From NCBI RefSeq assembly GCF_001883705.2, contig NZ_MDEQ02000024.1:47753-111752 (forward strand): DNA of 64,000 nucleotides. The letters run 5' to 3'. This DNA is from Burkholderia catarinensis. GTDB lineage: Bacteria > Pseudomonadota > Gammaproteobacteria > Burkholderiales > Burkholderiaceae. Shown in pieces: positions 8,551 to 17,308 of this stretch (positions are counted from its first letter, which is position 1; each line of letters starts with the position of its first letter). The translations under genes were made by a program, and so were the position numbers. The notes under the pieces were generated by a model. That model made no database searches, had not been told where the DNA came from, and was given only the letters and a program-made list of their open reading frames with translations.

Positions 8551-9580
8551 GGTCGACGAATTTCGAGCAATAGCCGAACACCCGCGCCGACAGCCAGTCG
8601 AGGCGGCCGGGGAACGGCCCGGTCATGAATCCCGCGTGCCCGCCGGCCGCGGGCTGGTCGAGCTCGACGGCCGGCGATACGTCGGCCGGGCCCGGCAGCG
8701 CCGATTCGGGCAGGAACGGGTCGTTGCGGGCATTGAGGATCAGCGTCGGCACGTCGATCGCGGGCAGCAGCGGCCGGGTCGTCGCCTTCGTCCAGTAGTC
8801 GTCCGCGTCCGCGAAACCGTGCAGCGGCGCGGTCACGATCTCGTCGAAGTCGCGCATCGTCACGGCATGCAGCATGGCGTCGCGGTCGAACAGCCCCGGG
8901 TACTGGTCGAGCTTGGCGAGCGCCTTGCACTTGAGCGTTTTCAGGAAGCTGCGCGTATAGACCATCGCGAACCCCTGCGACAGCGCGCGGCCGCCCGCGT
9001 GCACGTCGATCGGCGTCGAGATCGCGGCGGCCGCCCGCAGGATCGACGTGTCGCTGCGATGCTCGCCGAGCCAGCGCAGCAGCACGTTGCCGCCGAGCGA
9101 CACGCCGGCCGCGACCAGCGGCCCGCGATGCTGCGCGGCGAGCCGGCGCAGGATCCAGTCGACCTCGGGGCTGTCGGCGAGATGGTAGAAGCGCGGCTGG
9201 CGGTTGATCTCGCCGCTGCAACTGCGAAAGTGCGGGACGACGGCGTGCCAGCCCTTCGCGCGCGCGGCGGCCATCATCGCGAGCGCGTAGTGCGAGCCGG
9301 AGCTGCCTTCGAGGCCGTGGAACAGCACGAACAGCGGTGCATCGGGCGGCGGCGCCGCGCTGTCGAGATGGGCGACCCAGTCGAGATCGATGAAGTCGTG
9401 GTCGGGTGTTTCCCATCGCTCGCGTCGGTACGCGACGGCCGGGCGCCGCGCGAACAGCGCGGGCACGATGGTTTGCGCATGGCTGTTGGGCAGCCAGCGC
9501 GGTGCGCGATAGCGCAGTGTGTCGTCGTCTGGGGCCGAGGCCCCGGTCAGCGGCGAGGTGGGCGGAGAAGCCGTACTCAT
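8543..9580 (-). CDS. alpha/beta hydrolase, YheT family
   Basis: A 345-residue cytosolic alpha/beta hydrolase of the YheT/embryogenesis-associated (ABHD1/3) type. The N-terminus RYRAPRWLPNSHAQTI is the family signature (about 23-38). The oxyanion-hole motif is FHGLEGSSGSHY (about 93-104). The nucleophile elbow is GVSLGGN (Ser about 166), the acid lies in LNARNDPFLP, and the catalytic His is in GGHAGF near the C-terminus. The substrate is unknown in this family; lipid-like esters are usual. It overlaps the next gene by 8 bases and follows the NTF2-like gene by 34 bases, so it belongs to the ilvE-to-7963 minus-strand run. Confidence 0.88.
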   Translation of the reverse strand: MSTASPPTSPLTGASAPDDDTLRYRAPRWLPNSHAQTIVPALFARRPAVAYRRERWETPDHDFIDLDWVAHLDSAAPPPDAPLFVLFHGLEGSSGSHYALAMMAAARAKGWHAVVPHFRSCSGEINRQPRFYHLADSPEVDWILRRLAAQHRGPLVAAGVSLGGNVLLRWLGEHRSDTSILRAAAAISTPIDVHAGGRALSQGFAMVYTRSFLKTLKCKALAKLDQYPGLFDRDAMLHAVTMRDFDEIVTAPLHGFADADDYWTKATTRPLLPAIDVPTLILNARNDPFLPESALPGPADVSPAVELDQPAAGGHAGFMTGPFPGRLDWLSARVFGYCSKFVDHG

Positions 9581-9614
9581 GATCGCCCCGCGTATGCGTT
9601 GCTTCGTCTTTTCG

Positions 9615-10061
9615 TCAGTGCAGCGGGCCCTGACCGTGACGGATCTTGGCGGCGAATTGCCCGGCCGCCAGTTCGGGAATCGGGCTCGCGTGGATGTGCG
9701 CGATGCGCCACTCGCCGCGTTCGTGGATCATCACGTACGTGGCGAAAACCATGTCGGGTTCGGCCGTCAGGTCGGCCTGCTGATGCGCTTCGGCGATCGT
9801 ATAGACGACCGTGCCGAGGCTGTCATACACGCGGATGTCGAGCGGTTCGATCGTCACCGGGCGCGTCGCGAGCCGGTTGGCGAGCCCGCTGCGAATCTGG
9901 TCGAGGCCGTGCATATGCTCGCCGTCCGCCCACACGCAGCTGGCGAAATCCTCGTCGATCCACAACGCCAGCAACGCGTCGAGATTGGCATCGGCGACGG
10001 CCTGGTAGTAGGCGTTCAGCGTATCGGCAGCGGCTTCGAAGAGGCGGGCAAAACGTGGCAT
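9615..10061 (-). CDS. NTF2/SnoaL-like nuclear transport factor 2 fold protein
   Basis: A 148-residue protein with the cone-like NTF2 fold pattern: N-terminal helices (AADTLNAYYQAVADANLDALLALW) and then the strands CVWADGEHMHG, VTIEPLDIRVYDSLGTVVYTIAEAHQ, MVFATYVMIHE and GEWRIAHIHAS. The order matches SnoaL/DUF4440-type proteins, in which the final His-rich strand lines a ligand pocket. No function can be assigned from sequence. ATG at 10061 was preferred over one at 10127 because the fold begins there and the upstream residues are Arg-rich. It sits between waaF and the YheT-like hydrolase. Confidence 0.8.
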   Translation of the reverse strand: MPRFARLFEAAADTLNAYYQAVADANLDALLALWIDEDFASCVWADGEHMHGLDQIRSGLANRLATRPVTIEPLDIRVYDSLGTVVYTIAEAHQQADLTAEPDMVFATYVMIHERGEWRIAHIHASPIPELAAGQFAAKIRHGQGPLH

Positions 10062-10176
10062 CGGGGTTGTCTCTCGCGCGCGTCGCGCGCCGTATTCAGC
10101 ACGGCGGCCCGGATGGGGCCGCCGCACACCGGTGAATCGGATTGCCCGGCGCGCCGTGCGACGCTGCCGGCCAGGG

Positions 10177-11214
10177 TCAGCGCTGCCCGACGAGCATGCC
10201 GCGCAAATCGCCGAATACCTGCTCGGGACCGAGTTCGCGCAGGCACTTCAGGTGGCCGAGCGGGCACTCGCGTTCGAAGCAGGGACTGCATTCGAGATGC
10301 AGCCATTGTACCTTCGCCAGGTCCGACAGCGGAGGGGTGTGGCGCGGATCGGTCGATCCGTACAGCGCGACGAGCGGCCGGCGCAGCGCGGCGGCGACGT
10401 GCATCAGCCCCGAATCGTTGGTGACGACCGCGTTCGCGCGCGCGATCAGCGCGCACGCCTCGGACAGCGACGTCTGTCCGCACAGGTTGCGCACGTTCGG
10501 CGCGTGGTCGGCGATCGCCTGCGCGGCTGCGGCGTCCTTCTGCGAGCCGAGCGCGACGATCTGCGTATACGGGAACGACTGGTGCACGATGGTCGCGAGC
10601 GACGCGAAGTGCTCGGGCGGCCAGCGCTTGGCCGGGCCGTATTCCGCGCCGGGGCAGAACACGACGAGCGGCTTGCGCGTGTCGAGATTGAAGCGCGCGG
10701 ACACGCGCGCCGTCTCGTTCAGGTCGGCGTCGAGGCGCGGCGCGGGCAGCGTCCTCATCGACTCGGGCAGCTTCGCGCCCGGCGCGTACGCGAGCGCCGC
10801 GTAGTGGGTCGTCATCGGCGGCCGCTCGCCCGACTTGTCGGGGTTCGCGTGCCGCACGTTCAGCAGCCCGTAGCGGTGTTCGCCCGTGTAGCCGATCCGC
10901 AGCGGGATGTTCGCGAGCCACGGGATCACCGCGGATTTCAGCGAATTCGGCAGCACGTACGCCGCATCGTAGCCGACGTCGCGCAGGTCGCTCGCGAGCT
11001 GCCAGCGGCGCAGCAGCTGCAGCTTGCCGTGTGCGAGATCGGTCGCGTGGACATCGTGGATCTCGGGCATCCGCTCGAGCACGGGCGCGACCCACGAGGG
11101 CGCGACGGCATCGATCGCGATGCGGGGATGGAGTTTCTTCAGCAGCGCAAAGAGCGGCTGCGCCATCAATGCGTCACCGATCCAGTTCGGTGCGATAACC
11201 AGCGCTCGACGCAT
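10177..11214 (-). CDS. waaF: ADP-heptose:LPS heptosyltransferase II
   Basis: Glycosyltransferase family 9 enzyme that adds the second L-glycero-D-manno-heptose to the LPS inner core on the cytoplasmic face of the inner membrane. The 345 residues match the family. The N-terminal fold carries NWIGDALMAQPLFALLKKLHP (about 9-29). The C-terminal sugar-nucleotide domain carries FCPGAEYGPAKRWP (about 170-183), TNDSGLMHVAAAL (about 262-274) and YGSTDPRHTPP. A Cys-containing segment ECSPCFERECPLGHLKC near residue 315 is typical of WaaF. The gene lies in the same direction as ilvE and the zinc-ribbon gene, 144 bases after the latter, and probably shares their transcript. Confidence 0.94.
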   Translation of the reverse strand: MRRALVIAPNWIGDALMAQPLFALLKKLHPRIAIDAVAPSWVAPVLERMPEIHDVHATDLAHGKLQLLRRWQLASDLRDVGYDAAYVLPNSLKSAVIPWLANIPLRIGYTGEHRYGLLNVRHANPDKSGERPPMTTHYAALAYAPGAKLPESMRTLPAPRLDADLNETARVSARFNLDTRKPLVVFCPGAEYGPAKRWPPEHFASLATIVHQSFPYTQIVALGSQKDAAAAQAIADHAPNVRNLCGQTSLSEACALIARANAVVTNDSGLMHVAAALRRPLVALYGSTDPRHTPPLSDLAKVQWLHLECSPCFERECPLGHLKCLRELGPEQVFGDLRGMLVGQR

Positions 11215-11358
11215 CAGGTGGACTTCCGATGTCGTAATGAAGCACGGCGCACGGGGGCGCCGCGTTCGGGTTGCCAGAATGGAGAATGGCGGCGCGCCGG
11301 GCCTCCGGCTGCGCCGCCTTGCGAGTCGGCGGGCCCGCGCGGGCCCGGCCGCCCGGGC

Positions 11359-11553
11359 TCAGTGACCCTTGACGACCTCGCCGTCGCGCAGCTTGTAGCG
11401 CGTGCCGCAGTACGGGCAGCGCGCCTCGCCGTGCGAGACGTCGATGAAGACGCGCGGGTGCGCGCTCCAGCGCGCCATGGCCGGGTTCGGGCAGTAGGCG
11501 GGAAGATCCTTGGCCGTCAGCTCGACCAGCGGCATTTCCTTGATTTCACTCAT
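11359..11553 (-). CDS. small zinc-ribbon protein (NDUFS6-like zf-CHCC)
   Basis: A 64-residue protein with the zf-CHCC pattern: a Cys in AYCPNPAM, a His in WSAHPRVFIDV and the pair CPYCG near the C-terminus. Together these could bind one zinc ion. The domain is shared with mitochondrial complex I accessory subunit NDUFS6, but in Burkholderiales stand-alone copies are common beside ilvE and waaF and have no defined role. The start MSEIKEMPLVELT was preferred over an ATG six codons upstream because GAGAAAGTCTC lies directly before it. It is 50 bases downstream of ilvE. Confidence 0.85.
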   Translation of the reverse strand: MSEIKEMPLVELTAKDLPAYCPNPAMARWSAHPRVFIDVSHGEARCPYCGTRYKLRDGEVVKGH

Positions 11554-11603
11554 GAGACTTTCTCTTATCACTTTTTTGTGGGGCGGTCGGTGGCGCGGCG
11601 CGC

Positions 11604-12527
11604 TCAGACCTTCGTCAGCCAGTGCGTGTACTTCGCATTCTTGCCCGACACGATATCGAAAAACGCCGACTGGAGCTTTTCCGTGACGGGGCCGCGCGCG
11701 CCGCTGCCGATCGTGCGGTTGTCGAGCTCGCGGATCGGCGTGACTTCAGCGGCCGTGCCGGTGAAGAACGCTTCGTCGGCCGTGTAGACCTCGTCGCGCG
11801 TGATGCGCTTCTCGATGACCTCGATGCCGGCGTCCTTCGCGAGCGTGATGATCGTGTCGCGCGTGATGCCGTCGAGGCACGACGACAGGTCGGGCGTGTA
11901 CAGCTTGCCGTTGTTCACGAGGAAGAAGTTCTCGCCGGAGCCTTCCGACACGTAGCCGTCGACGTCGAGCAGCAGCGCTTCGTCGTAGCCGTCGGCCGTC
12001 GCTTCCTGGTTCGCCAGGATCGAGTTCACGTACCAGCCCGACGCCTTCGCGCGCACCATCGACACGTTCACGTGGTGGCGCGTGAACGACGACGTCTTCA
12101 CGCGGATGCCCTTCGCGAGGCCGTCCTCGCCGAGGTACGCGCCCCACGGCCACGCGGCGATCGCGACGTGGATCGTGTTGCCCTTCGCGGATACACCGAG
12201 CTTTTCCGAGCCGACCCAGATGATCGGGCGCAGGTAGCCCGATTCGAGCTTGTTCTCGCGCACGACTTCGAGTTGCGCGGCTTCGAGCGTTTCCCGGTCG
12301 AACGGCACGTCCATCTGGAAGATCTTCGCCGAATTCAGCAGACGTTTCGTGTGCTCGCGCAGGCGGAAGATCGCGGTGCTGCCGTCGGCCGCCTTGTACG
12401 CGCGCACGCCCTCGAAGACGCCCATGCCGTAGTGCAGCGTATGGGTCAGGACGTGGATCTTGGCGTCGCGCCAGTCGATCAGCTTGCCGTCCATCCAGAT
12501 CTTGCCGTCGCGGTCGGCCATTGACAT
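11604..12527 (-). CDS. ilvE: branched-chain amino acid aminotransferase
   Basis: PLP enzyme of fold type IV that interconverts Leu, Ile and Val with their 2-oxo acids using glutamate/2-oxoglutarate. The 307-residue length is typical. The PLP-binding lysine is Lys161 in RAKASGWY. The flanking NQEATADGYDEALLLD, the phosphate-binding VSEGSGENFFLV and the C-terminal FFTGTAAEVTPI are all family signatures. The ATG is preceded by CCAGGAGAATCCT. It is the first gene of a minus-strand run and faces azlCD across a divergent promoter region, pairing synthesis of branched-chain amino acids with their export. Confidence 0.96.
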   Translation of the reverse strand: MSMADRDGKIWMDGKLIDWRDAKIHVLTHTLHYGMGVFEGVRAYKAADGSTAIFRLREHTKRLLNSAKIFQMDVPFDRETLEAAQLEVVRENKLESGYLRPIIWVGSEKLGVSAKGNTIHVAIAAWPWGAYLGEDGLAKGIRVKTSSFTRHHVNVSMVRAKASGWYVNSILANQEATADGYDEALLLDVDGYVSEGSGENFFLVNNGKLYTPDLSSCLDGITRDTIITLAKDAGIEVIEKRITRDEVYTADEAFFTGTAAEVTPIRELDNRTIGSGARGPVTEKLQSAFFDIVSGKNAKYTHWLTKV

Positions 12528-12578
12528 AGGATTCTCCTGGGATGCGGTTGTATGCAGCGTTGAGCCGGAAAGACGCTT

Positions 12579-12634
12579 ATTTTAGCGTCATTTGGTGTCG
12601 ATCCGGTCGGCCGGCCCGGGGCCGGCGCTATAAT
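12579..12634. promoter_or_regulatory. divergent promoter region between ilvE and azlCD
   Basis: On the minus strand TAAAAT (12584-12579) fits a -10 for ilvE. On the plus strand TATAAT (12629-12634) is a perfect -10 for azlC, 87 bases before its chosen start. No convincing -35 hexamer was seen for either. The closeness of the two elements would allow shared control by one regulator, such as an Lrp-type protein, but no operator was recognised. Confidence 0.55.
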
Positions 12635-12721
12635 CATCCGGTACCGATTCCAATAACGATGGGTCGTACCGGCAGGAGGCGCCGGCGTCCCGACGAACCG
12701 CCCGCTGCGGCCCGCTTTCCC

Positions 12722-13477
12722 ATGCTCGCTCGATTGTCCGCCACCGACCGCTTCGCGCTGATCCAGGGCGCACGCGACTATTCCCCGACACTGATGGCAA
12801 TCCTGTCCTGGGGGCTCGTCACCGGCATCGCGATGAGCAAGTCGGTCATGACGCTCGGGCAGGCGAGCGCGATGTCGATCCTCGTCTACGCGGGCTCGTC
12901 GCAGCTCGCGGTGCTGCCGCTGCTCGCGGCGAAGCTGCCGATCTGGACCGTGCTGCTCACGGCCGCGATGGTCAACATGCGCTTCGTGATCTTCAGCGCC
13001 GGGCTTGCTCCCCATTTTTCCTACCTGCCGCTGTGGCGGCGCCTCGCGATCGGCTATTTCAACGGCGACGTGATCTACCTGCTGTTCCAGAAACAGGGCT
13101 TCGCGTACGGCAGCGTGCCGGGCAAGGAAGCGTATTTCTGGGGGATGGCGCTCGCGAGCTGGGCGTCGTGGCAGGTGTCGTCGCTCGCCGGCATCCTGCT
13201 CGCGAGCTTCTTTCCCGCGAGCTGGGGGCTGGAGCTGGCCGGCACGCTCGCGCTGATCCCGATCATGGTGTCGGCGGTCGCGAACCGCTCGACGCTCGCG
13301 GCCGTCGCGGTCGCGGGCATCGTGTCGCTCGTCGCGTTCGACCTGCCGTACCGGCTCGCGCTGCCGCTCGCGGTGCTCGCCGCGCTCGCGGCCGGCTCCA
13401 CGGCCGATTTCTTCGTCGAACGGGCCGACTGGCGGCGCATCCGCACCGAAACCGTGCACGAAAAGGAGATCGAATGA
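12722..13477 (+). CDS. azlC: AzlC family branched-chain amino acid exporter, large subunit
   Basis: Large subunit of the AzlCD (BrnFE/LIV-E) exporter, an inner-membrane protein of 251 residues with about seven hydrophobic segments. AzlC signatures include GARDYSPTLMAILSWGLVTG near the N-terminus, SQLAVLPLLAA (about 60), VNMRFVIFSAGLAPHF (about 83-98) and a C-terminal run of hydrophobic helices ending near a basic tail. ATG at 12722 was preferred: an ATG at 12659 would add 21 mainly Arg/Pro residues. The stop overlaps the azlD start (ATGA), indicating translational coupling. It faces ilvE across a divergent promoter. Confidence 0.92.
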   Translation: MLARLSATDRFALIQGARDYSPTLMAILSWGLVTGIAMSKSVMTLGQASAMSILVYAGSSQLAVLPLLAAKLPIWTVLLTAAMVNMRFVIFSAGLAPHFSYLPLWRRLAIGYFNGDVIYLLFQKQGFAYGSVPGKEAYFWGMALASWASWQVSSLAGILLASFFPASWGLELAGTLALIPIMVSAVANRSTLAAVAVAGIVSLVAFDLPYRLALPLAVLAALAAGSTADFFVERADWRRIRTETVHEKEIE

Positions 13478-13797
13478 GCGCGACGGAGATCTGGATCGTC
13501 ATCGTCGGGATGACGATCGTCACCGCCGTCACGCGCGCGCTGTTCCTGATCGGCGGCGAGCGCACCGTGCTGCCCGAACGCGCGCAGCGCGCACTGCGCT
13601 ACGCGCCGGCGGCCGCGCTCGTCGCCGTCGTGCTGCCCGACGTGCTCGAAACGCCGGCCGGGCTGTCGTTCGCGCTGTCCAACCATCCGTTCTACGCGGC
13701 ACTCGCCGGCCTCGGCTGGTTTTTGTGGCGGCGCAGCATGCTCGGCACGATCGTCGTCGGAATGCTGGTGTTCACCGCGCTGCGCCTGATCTTCTGA
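13474..13797 (+). CDS. azlD: AzlD family branched-chain amino acid exporter, small subunit
   Basis: Small membrane subunit of the AzlCD exporter, 107 residues with about four transmembrane helices: IWIVIVGMTIVTAVTRALFL, a helix around ALRYAPAAALVAVVLPDVL, AALAGLGWFLW and MLGTIVVGMLVFTALRLIF. The motif RYAPAAALVAVVLP is typical of AzlD. The ATG lies within the ATGA overlap with azlC and is preceded by AAAAGGAGATCGA, a strong ribosome binding site inside azlC. The predicted role is efflux of Leu, Ile and Val jointly with AzlC. Confidence 0.92.
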   Translation: MSATEIWIVIVGMTIVTAVTRALFLIGGERTVLPERAQRALRYAPAAALVAVVLPDVLETPAGLSFALSNHPFYAALAGLGWFLWRRSMLGTIVVGMLVFTALRLIF

Positions 13798-14077
13798 TGG
13801 CCCGCCGTTGCGGCCTGCCGGGCGCCGGGCGCACGCGCGGGTGTATTGCTGCGCTGCGGCAATGCGGCCGTGCCCGCGCGCGATCCCAAATAGGCGGAAT
13901 TCGCCGCCGTACGGGTCAGTCTGCCGGGTGGATCGGCTAGAATGCCCGTTCGAGATTTTTTACCCGTGCGCGTCATGCGAACCGCCAGCCACGGCCGCAT
14001 CCGGCGCCCTTTCGCGGCAGCCCGCGCACATCCAGCGTGAACCCCCTTTCCCCATCCACTACTTCAATCTGTTCAAC

Positions 14078-15274
14078 ATGAGCCAAGTCAAGCGCCTTAC
14101 CGACCTGATCGCCGCCGGCCAGCTCGCCGGCAAGCGGGTATTCATCCGCGCCGACCTGAACGTCCCGCAGGACGATCAGGGCAACATCACCGAGGACACG
14201 CGCGTGCGTGCGTCCGTGCCGGCCATCCAGGCCGCGCTCGACGCCGGCGCGGCCGTGATGGTCACGTCGCACCTCGGTCGCCCGACCGAAGGCGAATTCA
14301 AGCCGGAAGACTCGCTCGCGCCGGTCGCGAAGCGCCTCGCCGAGCTGCTCGGCCGCGACGTGCCGCTCGTGTCGAACTGGGTCGAGAACGGCGTGAACGT
14401 CGCGCCGGGCCAGGTCGTGCTGCTCGAGAACTGCCGCGTGAACAAGGGCGAGAAGAAGAATTCGGACGAGCTCGCGCAAAAGATGGCGAAGCTCTGCGAC
14501 GTGTACGTAAACGATGCGTTCGGCACCGCGCACCGCGCGGAAGCGACCACGCACGGGATCGCGAAATACGCGCCGGTCGCGTGCGCGGGCCCGCTGCTGG
14601 CCGCCGAACTCGATGCGCTCGGCAAGGCGCTCGGCAACCCGGCCCGCCCGCTGGTGGCGATCGTCGCCGGCTCGAAGGTGTCGACCAAGCTGACGATCCT
14701 GAAGTCGCTGGCCGAGAAGGTCGACCAGCTGATCGTCGGCGGCGGCATCGCGAACACGTTCATGCTCGCGGCCGGTCTGCCGATCGGCAAGTCGCTCGCG
14801 GAAACCGACCTCGTCGGCGACGCGAAGGCGATCATCGACGAAGCGCGCACGCGCGGCGCATCGGTGCCGATCCCGACCGACGTCGTGACGGCCAAGGAAT
14901 TCTCGCCGACGGCCGCGGCCACGGTGAAGCAGGTCGCCGACATCGAAGCGGACGACATGATCCTCGACATCGGCCCCGATACGGCCAAGGCGCTCGCGAG
15001 CCAGCTCGAGAAGGCCGGCACGATCGTGTGGAACGGCCCGGTCGGCGTGTTCGAGTTCGACCAGTTCGGCAACGGCACCAAGACGCTCGCGGAAGCGATC
15101 GCCAAATCGTCCGCGTTCTCGATCGCGGGCGGCGGCGACACGCTCGCGGCCATCGCGAAGTACGGCATCCACGACCAGGTCAGCTACATCTCGACGGGCG
15201 GCGGCGCCTTCCTCGAGTTCCTCGAGGGGAAGAAGCTGCCGGCGGTGGAAGTGCTCGAAACGCGGGCGGCCTGA
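14078..15274 (+). CDS. pgk: phosphoglycerate kinase
   Basis: Glycolytic and gluconeogenic enzyme (1,3-bisphosphoglycerate + ADP to 3-phosphoglycerate + ATP), cytosolic, 398 residues. The N-domain has the substrate-binding RADLNVPQDDQG (about 22-33) and TSHLGRPTEG (about 62-71). The hinge region and nucleotide domain have VAIVAGSKVSTKLTIL (about 195) and the C-terminal GGGDTLAAIAKYG and STGGGAFLEFLEGK. Start choice: the family N-terminus (MSQVKRLTDL) begins at 14078; 90 open codons upstream are non-coding. TAGAAT at 13938-13943 is a plausible -10. It is followed after 284 bases by pyk. Confidence 0.97.
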   Translation: MSQVKRLTDLIAAGQLAGKRVFIRADLNVPQDDQGNITEDTRVRASVPAIQAALDAGAAVMVTSHLGRPTEGEFKPEDSLAPVAKRLAELLGRDVPLVSNWVENGVNVAPGQVVLLENCRVNKGEKKNSDELAQKMAKLCDVYVNDAFGTAHRAEATTHGIAKYAPVACAGPLLAAELDALGKALGNPARPLVAIVAGSKVSTKLTILKSLAEKVDQLIVGGGIANTFMLAAGLPIGKSLAETDLVGDAKAIIDEARTRGASVPIPTDVVTAKEFSPTAAATVKQVADIEADDMILDIGPDTAKALASQLEKAGTIVWNGPVGVFEFDQFGNGTKTLAEAIAKSSAFSIAGGGDTLAAIAKYGIHDQVSYISTGGGAFLEFLEGKKLPAVEVLETRAA

Positions 15275-15558
15275 GCGTGGCGGCGCGCGCAGGGGTGACG
15301 AAGGCCGCGCGCTCCGCGAAAGCGGAGCAGCCGGCCGGCGCGGGCCAGCGCAAACGCGCGCCCGCGCGGGCGAACTCCGCCCCGCGCGCACCGGCGGCCG
15401 TCGGCGACGCGGCCGTGCAGCACCACGAGATTCAGAACAAAGCGATGCCGGGCGCAAGCACCGGCACGCCCCCCGGAACGGCGGCCGCTGGGCCTGCCGC
15501 TTCCGGCTCTCGCAGCGTTTCACCCAGCGCATCCACCTTGATCCAGATGAGGAGTTTC

Positions 15559-16995
15559 ATGCAGCGCGCCACCAAGATAGTCGCCACGATCGGCCCGGCT
15601 TCCAGTTCGCCGGAGATTCTGCTGCAGATGATGCAGGCGGGCCTCGACGTCGTGCGGCTCAATTTTTCGCACGGCACGGCCGACGATCACCGCCAGCGCG
15701 CCGAGATGGTGCGCGAGGCCGCCCGCAAGGTGGGCCGCGAGATCGCGATCATGGCCGACCTCCAGGGCCCGAAGATCCGCGTCGGCAAGTTCGAGAACGG
15801 CAAGACCACGCTCGAGCCGGGCCAGGCCTTCATCCTCGACGCGGCCTGCGAGCTCGGCAACGACGAGCGCGTCGGCCTCGACTACAAGGAATTGCCGCGC
15901 GACCTGCGGCCGGGCGACCTGCTGCTGCTGAACGACGGCCTGATCGTGCTGACCGTCGAGCGCGTGCTCGGCGACGAGATCCACACGATCGTCAAGGTGG
16001 GCGGCGAGCTGTCGAACAACAAGGGGATCAACCGCCAGGGCGGCGGCCTGTCGGCACCGGCGCTGACCGCGAAGGACATGGAAGACATCCGCACCGCGAT
16101 GTCGCTCGGCGCGGACCTCGTCGCGGTGTCGTTCCCGAAGAACGCGACCGACATGGAAATGGCGCGCCAGCTCGCGAACATCGCGGGCGCGCCGTACGGC
16201 ATCAAGCCGAAGATGATCGCGAAGATCGAGCGCGCGGAGGCGATTCCGGCGCTGCAGAGCATCCTCGACGCGTCCGACGGCATCATGGTCGCGCGCGGCG
16301 ATCTCGCGGTGGAAGTGGGCAACGCGGCCGTGCCGGCGCTGCAGAAGCGGATGATCCGGATGGCGCGCGAGTCGAACAAGCTCGTGATCACCGCGACGCA
16401 GATGATGGAATCGATGATCTACGCGCCCGTGCCGACCCGCGCGGAAGTGTCGGACGTCGCGAACGCGGTGCTCGACGGTACCGACGCGGTGATGCTGTCG
16501 GCCGAGACGGCCGCCGGCAAGTACCCGGTCGTCACGATCGAGACGATGGCGGCCGTGTGCGTCGAGGCGGAAAAGTCGGAGCACGTCGAGCTGGACAAGG
16601 ATTTCCTCGACCGCACGTTCACGCGGATCGACCAGTCGATCGCGATGGGCGCGCTGTTTACCGCCTACCACCTGGGCGCGAAGGCGATCATCGCGCTGAC
16701 CGAATCGGGCGCGACCGCGCTGTGGATGTCGCGTCACTACACGCACGTGCCGATCTTCGCGCTGACGCCGCGCGTCGGCAGCGAGCGCACGATGGCGCTG
16801 TACCGCAACGTGACGCCGCTGCACGTCGACTTCAACAGTGACCGCGACTCGGCGCTGCAGGCGGCGCTCGAGATCGTCGTCAAGCAGGGCTACGTGCAGC
16901 ACGGCGACATGGTCGTGCTGACCGTCGGCGAGCCGATGGGGCAGGCGGGCGGCACCAACACGCTGAAGATCGTGCGGGTCGGCGAGCACTATTGA
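15559..16995 (+). CDS. pyk: pyruvate kinase
   Basis: Catalyses phosphoenolpyruvate + ADP to pyruvate + ATP; 478 residues, typical for bacterial type II pyruvate kinase. Motifs: ATIGPASSSPE (N-terminus), RLNFSHGTADDH (about 34-45), the catalytic MIAKIERAEAIPAL (about 218-231), the metal-binding GIMVARGDLAVEVG (about 240-253) and VITATQMMESM (about 276-286). The regulatory C-domain ends TLKIVRVGEHY. The ATG is preceded by GATGAGGAGTTTC. An intrinsic terminator follows at 17074-17120. Its neighbours pgk and fba make this a lower-glycolysis cluster. Confidence 0.97.
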   Translation: MQRATKIVATIGPASSSPEILLQMMQAGLDVVRLNFSHGTADDHRQRAEMVREAARKVGREIAIMADLQGPKIRVGKFENGKTTLEPGQAFILDAACELGNDERVGLDYKELPRDLRPGDLLLLNDGLIVLTVERVLGDEIHTIVKVGGELSNNKGINRQGGGLSAPALTAKDMEDIRTAMSLGADLVAVSFPKNATDMEMARQLANIAGAPYGIKPKMIAKIERAEAIPALQSILDASDGIMVARGDLAVEVGNAAVPALQKRMIRMARESNKLVITATQMMESMIYAPVPTRAEVSDVANAVLDGTDAVMLSAETAAGKYPVVTIETMAAVCVEAEKSEHVELDKDFLDRTFTRIDQSIAMGALFTAYHLGAKAIIALTESGATALWMSRHYTHVPIFALTPRVGSERTMALYRNVTPLHVDFNSDRDSALQAALEIVVKQGYVQHGDMVVLTVGEPMGQAGGTNTLKIVRVGEHY

Positions 16996-17073
16996 GCGAG
17001 CGCTGAACACCTGGCCGGCCTGCGGGCCGGCTGCCCGGTTCGATCCAATTCGATCGGGCACCGTTTTTCAGAC

Positions 17074-17120
17074 GAAAGCCGCGCAGGGTCGAAGCCCCGC
17101 GCGGCTTTTTTTCTTTTTTT
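17074..17120 (+). terminator. intrinsic terminator after pyk
   Basis: AAAGCCGCGC pairs with GCGCGGCTTT around a loop containing AGGGTCGAAGCCCC, and a run of T residues broken by a single C follows (17105-17120). This strong stem plus U-tract should end the pyk transcript. Confidence 0.9.
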
Positions 17121-17308
17121 TGCCCGCATTGTGCCGTGCGAACGTAACAAATTGCGAGCGGGCGCCACCGGGCGGTCGGAATCGGAGGCGCTTCGCGATA
17201 AAATGCGGCTATTCGACGCTCAGCCGCGCCGCGCCACCCCGGTTCGAACGGGGGCGGGTGCCGCGCCGGCGTCAGGGCGCACCGGTTTTCATTCCAAGGA
17301 GTTCCACA

